NCBI GenBank assembly: GCA_964498095.1
Contig: CAZCFY010000010.1
Coordinates: 62,001-126,000 of the forward strand
DNA: 64,000 nucleotides
DNA from: SG-bin7 sp964498095
GTDB lineage: Bacteria > Bdellovibrionota > Bdellovibrionia > Bdellovibrionales > SG-bin7
Direction of reading: 5' to 3'
In this document: positions 57,529 through 64,000 of the stretch, in pieces
How the letters are laid out: every line of letters begins with the position of its first letter
Position numbering within the stretch: position 1 is the stretch's first letter
Translations under genes and position numbers: made by a program
The notes under the pieces: generated by a model
Databases searched by the model: none
What the model was told of the DNA's origin: nothing
Seen by the model: the letters and a program-made list of their open reading frames with translations, nothing else

Positions 57529-58326
57529 TTAAGACTTTATGTTGCCACGTGTCTTTAGGAGTTGAGCCACGACACTATAGGAAATTTCAACAGGATCGTT
57601 GGTGCCAAAATCTTCGCCAATAGGACAAATTAATTTTTCGAGTTTCTCAGGGGTTACGCCACGTTCACGTAGTTCCCTTTTTATGGCCACTTTCTTTGTT
57701 TCACTTCCGATTACGCCTACATAAGCGAAATTTTTGTCGGCCTTAAAAACTTTTTCTAGAATCGGCACGTCAGTGGCGTGGCCCATTGTCATAACAATAA
57801 TAAAGGTATTTTCTGTTAACTTTTCCACAAATTCTTGCATTTGTGGCAAATGATAACGATGAAGTCTTGAGCTAGATGGCAATTTTTCTAACCACTCTGG
57901 GCGGCTATCAATGCAATGAATATCGGCATCAAGCCGAATGAGGGTCCGAATAAGTTCCTGACTTACGTGGCCGGCGCCAAAAACCGCAACTGTCCATTTA
58001 CGCTTTCGCAGGCAGGGTTCAATAAAACAGGAAACTAACCCGCCGCAAGTCATGCCAATATCACGTTGTAAATTCACTTTAATCAAAGTCGGCTCGGGAT
58101 TGTCTGCGGTTAATTTTTCACGCGCGAGTTCGATTAAATGTTTTTCTATTTTTCCACCGCCAACGCTTCCCCAAAACAGTCCCTCTCTTGTTACGATGGC
58201 GCGGGCTCCGACATCTTGAGGGGCGCTACCGTCAATCTGCACGAGCGTAAGCACAACGTAAGGCAATTCTTTTTGCTCAACACTTTTCCTAAATTCCAGA
58301 AATTCTTCAAAATCTTTAGGATTCAT
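57529..58326 (-). CDS. xdhC: XdhC-type molybdoenzyme maturation protein
   Basis: From the ATG at 58326, 10 bases inside xdhB, the product is 265 aa. It has the XdhC/CoxI motif LVQIDGSAPQDVGARAIVT, GSVGGGKIE, CGGLVSCFIEP and a Rossmann motif VAVFGAGHVSQELI. XdhC binds the molybdenum cofactor, assists its sulfuration and delivers it to xanthine dehydrogenase. The frame begins nine bases earlier with TTG, but the ATG is better. It is the last gene of the xdhA-xdhB-xdhC operon. The C-terminal helices carry no unusual feature. Confidence 0.92.
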   Translation of the reverse strand: MNPKDFEEFLEFRKSVEQKELPYVVLTLVQIDGSAPQDVGARAIVTREGLFWGSVGGGKIEKHLIELAREKLTADNPEPTLIKVNLQRDIGMTCGGLVSCFIEPCLRKRKWTVAVFGAGHVSQELIRTLIRLDADIHCIDSRPEWLEKLPSSSRLHRYHLPQMQEFVEKLTENTFIIVMTMGHATDVPILEKVFKADKNFAYVGVIGSETKKVAIKRELRERGVTPEKLEKLICPIGEDFGTNDPVEISYSVVAQLLKTRGNIKS

Positions 58327-60610
58327 AGCCAGCAAGCTCCATTAATATTGTCTCGGGAACCACAGGCACTGAAAGTTTGGGGGCGATTCCTCTGGATTTG
58401 TAACTTAAAGCATTTTTTGCCGCCGTGTAAACACTGGCACCTAACAACAGCGGCGGTTCGCCGACCGCTTTGGACCGCGCCACGACTTCTTCGTTCGTGT
58501 TATTTTCTATGATTTTAAAATTAAAAATTCTTGGCACATCTTGAATGTTGGGAATTTTATAAGTCGTCGGCGACTTCGATTGCATTTGGCCTTTGTCAGT
58601 GTACCAAAGGTTTTCGGTTGTCATCCACCCCACACCCTGAATAAATCCACCGGTAATTTGGCCATTATCTATTCCGGGATTAATAGGCCGGCCGATGTCC
58701 ATGATTAAATCGGCCCGCAAAACTTTTAGCTCACCGGTGTAGGAATTGATTTCGACTTCGCTGACAGCAACTCCGCTGGTAAAATAGCGAAACGGACTTT
58801 TTGGCCCTAATCCTTCGACTTTAAAAAAAGCATATTCACAAAGAGAAAGCCTTTGCTTATAAGCAAACTCAATTAAGTCCGCTAGCGCATAGGTTTTTTG
58901 CAGTTTTGTGTTATAGACTTTTTGATCAGCAAATTTCCAATCGGCCAGATTAATTGAGTTTCCTTCGAAACTAGGTATTTCGCTAGGGTCCGAATGATCT
59001 TTATGAAGAGCCGCCCAACAAAGACGCGCCTTAATTTTCTCCGTGGCCTTAAAGGCCGCGCCGGCATTTATATCCGAGCCGCTGGAGGCCGCCGTCGGAG
59101 AAGTATTGGCGTTTTTTTCTGTGGATGTCGGCATGACTTTTACAAAACTTGGCGGAATACCAAGGGCATCCGCCACAATCATTAATATTTTCGTGTTAAC
59201 TCCCTGGCCCATCTCGGTGGCGCCGGTAGAAACTTGTACGCTTCCGTCACGATGTAAGTTTACTAAAGCGTTGCCTTGATTTAGAAATCGCGCCGTAAAA
59301 GAGATCCCAAATTTGCAGGCGGTCATCGAGAGGCCGCGCAGCTTCCCATGGTTCTTGGCATTAAAGGTGTCGATTTCCTTCCGGCGCTTTTGATAGGCTG
59401 ACTCTGTAAGAACCTGCTCCATCATCATGGGCAAAAAATTTCGTGTAACCTTTTGACCATAGGGAGTTACTTCGCCTTCCTTATAACAATTAAGCCGCCT
59501 GATTTCTGCAGCATCTTTTTTTAGAAAAATGGCAATCTCTTCGATGATTGTTTCGATGGTCATGTTACCTTGCGGACCACCAAAACCCCGAAAAGCCGTA
59601 TTGGAATGGTTGTTGGTTTTACACACATGACCCTCGAGATAGGCGTTTTCGATAAAGTATGCGCCATCGGCATGGTAAATGGCGCGGTCTAAAATTGAGG
59701 GCGAAAGATCACGGTAAGCACCACCGTCGGAATAAAAATATATTTTTAGCGCGCTAATTTTTCCCTTATCATCAAAGCCAACCTCATAATCATTTTGAAA
59801 GGGATGGCGCTTCCCGGTAATTTGAAAGTCCTCCTCTTGCCCAAGCACACAGCGCGCTGGCCGTTTAAACTTGGCCGCCGCCATTGCGGCGTAACACGCA
59901 AAAGGGCCGGCTTGGCTTTCTTTTCCACCAAACGCGCCGCCCATGCGTTTTACAATACAAACTACCTGATGAAAGGGAATCCCAAGACACTCGGCGACCA
60001 TGTGTTGAACTTCAGTAGAGTGCTGGGACGAAGAATGGACCTCGTATTGATTACCCTCTAACGGGTAAACTATCGCGGCTTGGGTTTCGAGATAAAAATG
60101 TTCTTGGCCGCCAATTTTTAGAACACCCGAAATTCTATTCTTCGCTCTTTTTAACGCCGCATCGGGATCCCCACAAATTGTTGGCGCCGGCGAATATAAA
60201 AATTGCTTTTTGCTTTTCGCCTGATCAATCGTTAATACCGGTATGGCCTCTTTGACTTTTACTTCGACGGCGCGAATTGCCTTTTTTAAAATATCGCGGT
60301 TATCAACCACTACAATGGCTACGGGTTCGTGGTAATAGCCGATTTCCTCTTCAACGAGAAGCGGTTGGTCTTTTTTTTGACTGCCCCAAATATTGTGATG
60401 AAAATCTTTGGCCGTAAAAACCCCAAGCACTCCTGGCATGGCTAGCGCCCTTTTTGCGTCTATCCCAAGAAACTTTCCCGCCGCCACGGGAGAACAAACG
60501 CAGCCGACAAAAAGTTCGTCTTTCATCGGCGTGCGGTCATCGATAAATTTACTCTCACCGGTCACGTGTTCGCGCGCGGTATCATGAGGAATACGGCTGC
60601 CAAGACTCAT
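58316..60610 (-). CDS. xdhB: Xanthine dehydrogenase molybdopterin-binding subunit
   Basis: The 764-aa product is of typical length for XdhB. It begins with SRIPHDTAREHVTGESKFID and has the molybdopterin regions FYLETQAAIVYPLEG, RMGGAFGGKES and TEMGQGVNTKILMI, plus the late GEPPLLLGASVYTAAKNAL, whose Glu is the catalytic base. This subunit oxidises hypoxanthine/xanthine to urate with water as oxygen donor. The ATG overlaps the xdhA stop by four bases (ATGA) and the C-terminus overlaps xdhC. A related aldehyde oxidase is possible, but xanthine dehydrogenase fits the set of partners best. Confidence 0.95.
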   Translation of the reverse strand: MSLGSRIPHDTAREHVTGESKFIDDRTPMKDELFVGCVCSPVAAGKFLGIDAKRALAMPGVLGVFTAKDFHHNIWGSQKKDQPLLVEEEIGYYHEPVAIVVVDNRDILKKAIRAVEVKVKEAIPVLTIDQAKSKKQFLYSPAPTICGDPDAALKRAKNRISGVLKIGGQEHFYLETQAAIVYPLEGNQYEVHSSSQHSTEVQHMVAECLGIPFHQVVCIVKRMGGAFGGKESQAGPFACYAAMAAAKFKRPARCVLGQEEDFQITGKRHPFQNDYEVGFDDKGKISALKIYFYSDGGAYRDLSPSILDRAIYHADGAYFIENAYLEGHVCKTNNHSNTAFRGFGGPQGNMTIETIIEEIAIFLKKDAAEIRRLNCYKEGEVTPYGQKVTRNFLPMMMEQVLTESAYQKRRKEIDTFNAKNHGKLRGLSMTACKFGISFTARFLNQGNALVNLHRDGSVQVSTGATEMGQGVNTKILMIVADALGIPPSFVKVMPTSTEKNANTSPTAASSGSDINAGAAFKATEKIKARLCWAALHKDHSDPSEIPSFEGNSINLADWKFADQKVYNTKLQKTYALADLIEFAYKQRLSLCEYAFFKVEGLGPKSPFRYFTSGVAVSEVEINSYTGELKVLRADLIMDIGRPINPGIDNGQITGGFIQGVGWMTTENLWYTDKGQMQSKSPTTYKIPNIQDVPRIFNFKIIENNTNEEVVARSKAVGEPPLLLGASVYTAAKNALSYKSRGIAPKLSVPVVPETILMELAGYES

Positions 60611-62007
60611 GACAGTTCCTGGCTAAATTTTTTAAAAAAGTTTTGGCAGAGCTGCATGCGGTACTGTGCCGAACCGCGCACGTCCGAAAGCGGTTTAACT
60701 TCACCTTTAAGCTTTTTGGCTATGCCCTCCACGAGATTTGCAGTGAAGCTTTGGCCTAGCCATTCTTTTTCAAAATTTTTCATGCGCATGACCGTAGGAC
60801 CAACGCCGCCCAATATAATTCGCACGTCTTCTATGATTTTATTTTTATTTAAGTCCACACGGGCCGCAAACGTGGCAGTAGAAATATCAAGGTCTTCGCG
60901 TGTAGAGACTTTCCACAGTTTAAATTTTGAATTGGGCTTTATTTTTGGAATGAATACCCCCGTCACAATTTCCGTGGGCTTTAAATCCACTTTTTTATAA
61001 CCCAGGTAAAATTCTGCCAAAGGAATCTCTCTTTTGTTTTTACTTGATTTTACATGAACCTCGGCATCAGCTGCGAGCAGAAATGGAATTGTGTCGGCAA
61101 TCGGTGAAGCATTGACTACATTGCCAACGAGAGTAGCGTTATTTTTTATTTGTGGCGAGGCAAAGACATGTAGGAGCTCCGCGAATTCCTCTTCGTTATT
61201 GATTTTTTCTAACTCTGAAAGAGTTACCCGCGCACCGACCCACATTCCCTTGGCGGATTTCCATGTCTTATGGAGTTCGCCGATATTTTGCAGGGAAATA
61301 ACATCTTCTGGCTCAAATTTACCTTTAGTTTGCAAAACCCCCAGATCAGTTGCTCCAGCGACAATCTTGGCACTTGGATTTTTGGCTTTAACTTTTAGCG
61401 CTTCATTAATCGTTGCCGGCATATGAAGGCGGAAATCTTCGGTTTCGATAAGCGCCGAGTTAAGTTTTGTATCCCGCTGGGGATAGCGTTTTTTTAAAGT
61501 CGGAAAGTCTCCTAGTTCCATTGCTAAGGCCGCTTTGATAATGGGATCGTATCCAGTACAACGGCAGAGATTGCCGGTAAGATAATTTTTGGCCTTCTTT
61601 TCGGTAATTTCCTTCTTATGAATCTGCGCATGTTCAGCCAGCGCCGCTAAGGCGCAAACCATTCCCGGCGTACAGTAACCACATTGCGAACCAAAATTTT
61701 CCATCATTGCCGTCTGCGCCGGATGAAGTGATTTCTCGGTTTTTAAACCTTCTACCGTAACGAGATGACCCCCGTCTAAAGCGTAAACAGGCATGATACA
61801 CGAATCCACGGACTTAAAGTTTTTATCAAATGGGCTTTGAAAAACACATGTGCAGGCGCCGCAATCGCCTTCTTCACAAACTATCTTAGTACCAGTGAGC
61901 TGAAGTTGTTCGCGTAAAAACCTTGCAGTGGTGCGAAAAACATCGCGTCCGCTAGCTTTAATGGGTTTGCCGTTAAGATAAAAGTGTACGTAATCCCGAA
62001 GGCTCAT
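60607..62007 (-). CDS. xdhA: Xanthine dehydrogenase small subunit (FeS/FAD)
   Basis: From the ATG at 62007 the product is 466 aa. It has the plant-type 2Fe-2S motif CEEGDCGACTC (about residues 41-51), the second cluster motifs SQCGYCTPGMVCAL and GNLCRCTGYDPI, then the FAD-binding AGATDLG and NATLVGNVVNASPIAD. Electrons pass from the molybdenum centre through these to FAD and NAD. The frame is open to a TTG at 62043, but the ATG fits the family. It heads the xdh operon and is divergent from the RGG gene. Purine breakdown from degraded nucleic acid is a likely role. Confidence 0.95.
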   Translation of the reverse strand: MSLRDYVHFYLNGKPIKASGRDVFRTTARFLREQLQLTGTKIVCEEGDCGACTCVFQSPFDKNFKSVDSCIMPVYALDGGHLVTVEGLKTEKSLHPAQTAMMENFGSQCGYCTPGMVCALAALAEHAQIHKKEITEKKAKNYLTGNLCRCTGYDPIIKAALAMELGDFPTLKKRYPQRDTKLNSALIETEDFRLHMPATINEALKVKAKNPSAKIVAGATDLGVLQTKGKFEPEDVISLQNIGELHKTWKSAKGMWVGARVTLSELEKINNEEEFAELLHVFASPQIKNNATLVGNVVNASPIADTIPFLLAADAEVHVKSSKNKREIPLAEFYLGYKKVDLKPTEIVTGVFIPKIKPNSKFKLWKVSTREDLDISTATFAARVDLNKNKIIEDVRIILGGVGPTVMRMKNFEKEWLGQSFTANLVEGIAKKLKGEVKPLSDVRGSAQYRMQLCQNFFKKFSQELS

Positions 62008-62087
62008 CCCAATATCACAGCACAATGCTTTTGAGATTGGCAAGCCGGGATTTTTCCTTCAGACTAGGTTTTTTGGAAGGAAGACCC

Positions 62088-62537
62088 ATGAAATCAATCA
62101 CAGAATTTCCCGCATTTACGTTACGAGCTGCAATCACCACAAAAGCCCAATTAACTTCGGAAGGTAAAACTGCCGAAGAAATTCAAACTGCTCTAGGTAC
62201 AACTTATAAATTAGAAGGTGACCGCCTAAAGCATTTCATAAATGCGATTGATGTCGCTAGCGCTAATGCTGACGGACTTAAACGCGTGCTTGTCATGAGT
62301 CTTGCGGAAGGCGAAAATCCGCCCGCAAAAGCTACGAAAGTCGAAGAAGCCTATTATGTTCCTGATATCTTTATGGTCATGCAACCCAAGGCTCCACCAC
62401 AAAAAGGTGGCCGCGGTGGGCGCGGCGGTCGCGGCGGTAAAGGTGGGGGACGCGGCGAAGGCCGTGGTGACAGAGGCGGACGCGGTGACGGCAAACCCAA
62501 AGCCGAAGCCAAAGAGGAAAAGTCTGATAAAGCCTAG
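62088..62537 (+). CDS. Small protein with RGG-rich tail
   Basis: From the ATG at 62088, preceded by TTGGAAGGAAG, the product is 149 aa. An N-terminal helical domain (residues 1-95) begins MKSITEFPAFTLRAAITTKA and includes GTTYKLEGDRLKHF. A tail of about 45 residues follows, rich in Arg-Gly-Gly repeats (GGRGGRGGRGG), typical of RNA-binding proteins. It ends in a Lys/Glu-rich stretch. It has no signal peptide. A possible RNA-binding or nucleoid role is inferred from the tail alone. The next gene starts inside the tail. Confidence 0.72.
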   Translation: MKSITEFPAFTLRAAITTKAQLTSEGKTAEEIQTALGTTYKLEGDRLKHFINAIDVASANADGLKRVLVMSLAEGENPPAKATKVEEAYYVPDIFMVMQPKAPPQKGGRGGRGGRGGKGGGRGEGRGDRGGRGDGKPKAEAKEEKSDKA

Positions 62538-63048
62538 TTTTTTTCGTGGCGCCACTTATTTCGGTGGCGCACTGTCAATCTCTCTGGGCGCTGCCTGCGC
62601 GCGCCCCCAAGTCGTTACTACCCCTCCTTCAGAAATACGTGAAGACGTTACCGTAAAGGGTCTAAAAGTTGGCGTTACCCGCAATTGCGCAGTTATGTTC
62701 GCTGCAAAGTCCGGGAAAGTTATAAACTGGAAGATGCCTGCTAACGGCCCCTGCTATTTCGCAAAAAATAAATCAGGCGCCATAGAAATTTATAAAGATA
62801 TGCGTAAGTCGCGCGATTCGCTGGGCATGATTTTGATTCATTCCGCCGAAATCAGAGAAGACAAGGAGTGTCTGGGTACTAATGCGGGAATTTTAATTTT
62901 TAAAGACCGCGTTCAAATTCAAAATCCGCCTTACACGAAATATTCCCTTTGTATTGACGAAAAGGGCGCGTTTGACCAAAAACACTACGCAACTTCGCTG
63001 AATTCTTTATTGCAGGATTCGCAACCCAATATCTTAACTTTCAAATAG
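62485..63048 (+). CDS. Lipoprotein starting inside the RGG gene
   Basis: The frame is open from far upstream, but from 62302 to about 62480 it only shadows the RGG gene. I choose GTG 62485, which has AGAGGCGGACGCG upstream. The product is then 187 aa, with a basic n-region (KPKPKRKSLIKPSF), a hydrophobic core and SLGAAC as possible lipobox, then a soluble domain with three cysteines (near GVTRNCAVMF, NGPCYF and DKECLGT). CTG 62524 (after GAGGAAAAGT) is a rarer alternative. It overlaps the RGG gene by 53 bases and is probably translated from the same message. No family is recognised. Confidence 0.65.
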   Translation: MTANPKPKPKRKSLIKPSFFRGATYFGGALSISLGAACARPQVVTTPPSEIREDVTVKGLKVGVTRNCAVMFAAKSGKVINWKMPANGPCYFAKNKSGAIEIYKDMRKSRDSLGMILIHSAEIREDKECLGTNAGILIFKDRVQIQNPPYTKYSLCIDEKGAFDQKHYATSLNSLLQDSQPNILTFK

Positions 63049-63131
63049 CTATATTTACTTTTGCTAACTTTGCGAGTTAGAAGATTGAAAAGGATATTTG
63101 AAGTTCTATGAATTGGTACGCGATCTGTGAT

Positions 63132-63452
63132 TCAATCACCGGCAAAAAAGGGCCCTACCTTTTTATCTTTTAAACATTCCGCTACGGATTTATGTTTTTT
63201 CTGAATTTTATTAATCTTTTCACAGATTTTAGATTTATACTTTTCTTTTATCTTGCATTCATCTTTTGACGACAAGTCTTGCGCCGCCGACTTAAAGCAG
63301 GCGCTTTCTTGAATAACTATTTCATCGTCCGTTTCAGCTTCAAAGGCACAGTAGCGCATTATCCAATTGATAGATGCAGCGGGGTAAATGCACTCCTCCG
63401 CCGATAAATATAATGATGAAGACAAAATTAGGAGAAAACATAAACTTCTCAT
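63132..63452 (-). CDS. Small secreted Cys-rich protein
   Basis: The 106-aa product has a signal peptide (residues 1-17, ending SLYLSAEE). Six cysteines follow, spaced over residues 20-95 (EECIYP, RYCAFE, SACFKS, DECKIK, KICEKI and AECLKD), probably giving three disulphides. The C-terminal half is Lys-rich and helical (KKHKSVAECLKDKK). No known family. It lies 29 bases upstream of csrA on the same strand and follows it in transcription, so it might share the csrA message. Confidence 0.72.
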   Translation of the reverse strand: MRSLCFLLILSSSLYLSAEECIYPAASINWIMRYCAFEAETDDEIVIQESACFKSAAQDLSSKDECKIKEKYKSKICEKINKIQKKHKSVAECLKDKKVGPFFAGD

Positions 63453-63481
63453 ACTAAAATAGTACGTACCTTCAACGAACC

Positions 63482-63712
63482 CTAGGATTTTTTCTGCAAC
63501 AAATCTTTTAAATCGCGGGTGTTCGGCACGGAAGTGGCGGCATCTTGATTTTGCGCCTGAATTGCCAAATAAACTTCTTCACGGTGAATTTTTGTATCTT
63601 TAGGCGCTTCAATACCTAAACGAACTTGTTTACCTTTTATTTGAACCACACGGATTTTGATATGATCGTCGATCGCTATGGATTCGCCTAATTTTCTAGT
63701 CAGAACCAGCAT
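63482..63712 (-). CDS. csrA: Carbon storage regulator CsrA
   Basis: The 76-aa protein has the whole CsrA fold: LVLTRKLGESIAIDDHIKIR, QIKGKQVRLGIEAP and KDTKIHREEVY. CsrA dimers bind ANGGA loops in mRNA leaders and often repress flagellin translation, an action countered by FliW. Arg44-like RNA-contact residues are present. It is slightly longer than the common 60-65 aa because of a Gln/Asp-rich tail. AAGGAG precedes the ATG. The gene is 123 bases after flgL, the common flgL-csrA order. Confidence 0.96.
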   Translation of the reverse strand: MLVLTRKLGESIAIDDHIKIRVVQIKGKQVRLGIEAPKDTKIHREEVYLAIQAQNQDAATSVPNTRDLKDLLQKKS

Positions 63713-63835
63713 CGCAACTCCTTCGCAGCCTGGTTACACGAAGATCTCTATCTCGTTAGATATATCTAGTTCGATATATCCTTGTTAGCTATATCTCTTA
63801 ACGGACAAAGATTAAAACGTCTTTAGCTATTATTG
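63713..63835. promoter_or_regulatory. Repeat-rich gap between flgL and csrA
   Basis: The gap has a 13-base direct repeat, GTTAGATATATCT at 63755-63767 and GTTAGCTATATCT at 63784-63796, and palindromes TAGATATATCTA (63757-63768) and GATATATC (63773-63780). They may be operator sites or an AT-rich promoter region of csrA. No -10/-35 pair is clear. Confidence 0.4.
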
Positions 63836-64000
63836 TTACCTTAGAAAGTCAAGGAGGCTGGGCTGCATTAGTTTAGATGAGGTCGAAAGCGAGGCCTTTA
63901 GCGTGGCCTCATTCTTATTTACGTCAGAAACTACCTTAAACATGTCCTCGTCTTCGAGCTGGGAAATCGCGCCTTTGGTGTCAACTTTGGACTTACCGAG
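63836..64000 (-). CDS. flgL: Flagellar hook-filament junction protein FlgL, C-terminal fragment
   Basis: The last 54 codons are in the window, in frame from the window edge to TAA at 63836. The end reads DEDMFKVVSDVNKNEATLKA and SLLDFLR, which match the FlgL/HAP3 C-terminus (coiled segment and final SLLDFL). FlgL joins the hook to the filament. csrA follows 123 bases downstream, a common arrangement. The gene is cut by the window edge, so the length is unknown. Confidence 0.8.
   Translation of the reverse strand, partial: LGKSKVDTKGAISQLEDEDMFKVVSDVNKNEATLKASLSTSSKLMQPSLLDFLR

Noticed and set aside
62302..62484. Long N-terminal extension of the lipoprotein frame
   Set aside because: This part is a shadow of the RGG gene in another frame, with no family likeness and no ribosome site at the first ATG. 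A start near 62485 is better.
1..64000. tRNA, rRNA, CRISPR array or prophage
   Set aside because: I looked for regularly spaced repeats, phage structural genes and cloverleaf-like CCA ends and saw none. A program could still find a tRNA that I missed.

Overview
The window looks like a chromosomal segment of a Gram-negative, flagellated bacterium of the Bdellovibrio type (Bdellovibrionota). This is an inference from several things: Pal/CpoB and outer-membrane genes, four short flagellin genes, the FliW/CsrA pair, many small secreted proteins and lipoproteins of no clear family, paired DUF1552/DUF1592 genes, and lipoprotein-like signals with Asn before the Cys. Nothing in the sequence proves predation. 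No rRNA, tRNA, CRISPR array, prophage or insertion sequence was seen. The only mobile-type gene is a REP-associated transposase.

Layout. 1-2735 (minus): pal, a DUF4398 lipoprotein, cpoB, tsaD and the start of rsmA, with overlapping ends. 2820-8792: a large outer-membrane protein with a metallopeptidase-like head, a RAYT transposase flanked by three REP-like repeats, a lipoprotein and a DUF2802 protein. 8916-15760: a metzincin, an M13 peptidase, an ABC-F ATPase, an aspartate aminotransferase and coaD. 15757-26178 is one long minus-strand run that starts at a sigma-28-like promoter: flaG, fliD, fliS, a FliT-like gene, a TPR gene, a Maf-like N-terminal domain, two family 9 glycosyltransferases with a small unlisted gene between them, an unknown gene, a histidine kinase, a response regulator and rsmD. 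It may be a flagellar or surface-glycan modification block.

26316-30126: a Tat-type intradiol dioxygenase and a DUF1552/DUF1592 pair. 30279-37451: four flagellin genes of 275-277 aa, each behind a sigma-28-like promoter of varying quality, interrupted by a PAS histidine kinase. 37636-44540: an outer-membrane protein, small secreted proteins, meaB and two membrane-anchored low-complexity proteins. 44572-46962: a divergent module of two PilJ-type sensor proteins and a GbsR/MarR-like regulator, with a sigma-28-like promoter and repeated GTTCA/TGAAC palindromes between them.

47004-52518: secreted proteins, then a minus-strand operon of a secreted protein, prmA, rsmE, an RDD membrane protein, rfaE2 and a small zinc-finger/histone-fold protein. 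52776-56808: secreted proteins, including an NHL propeller and a transglutaminase-elicitor-like protein, and a GNAT acetyltransferase. 56872-63712: fliW, a xanthine dehydrogenase operon (xdhA, xdhB, xdhC), an RGG-tailed small protein overlapping a lipoprotein gene, a Cys-rich secreted protein and csrA. The 3' end of flgL closes the window.

The main theme is late flagellar assembly and its control: FlgL, FliD, FliS, FlaG, the flagellins, FliW and CsrA. The second flagellin leader carries a CsrA-like hairpin. The least explained parts are the PilJ/regulator divergon, the zinc-finger/histone-fold protein and the glycosyltransferase block.
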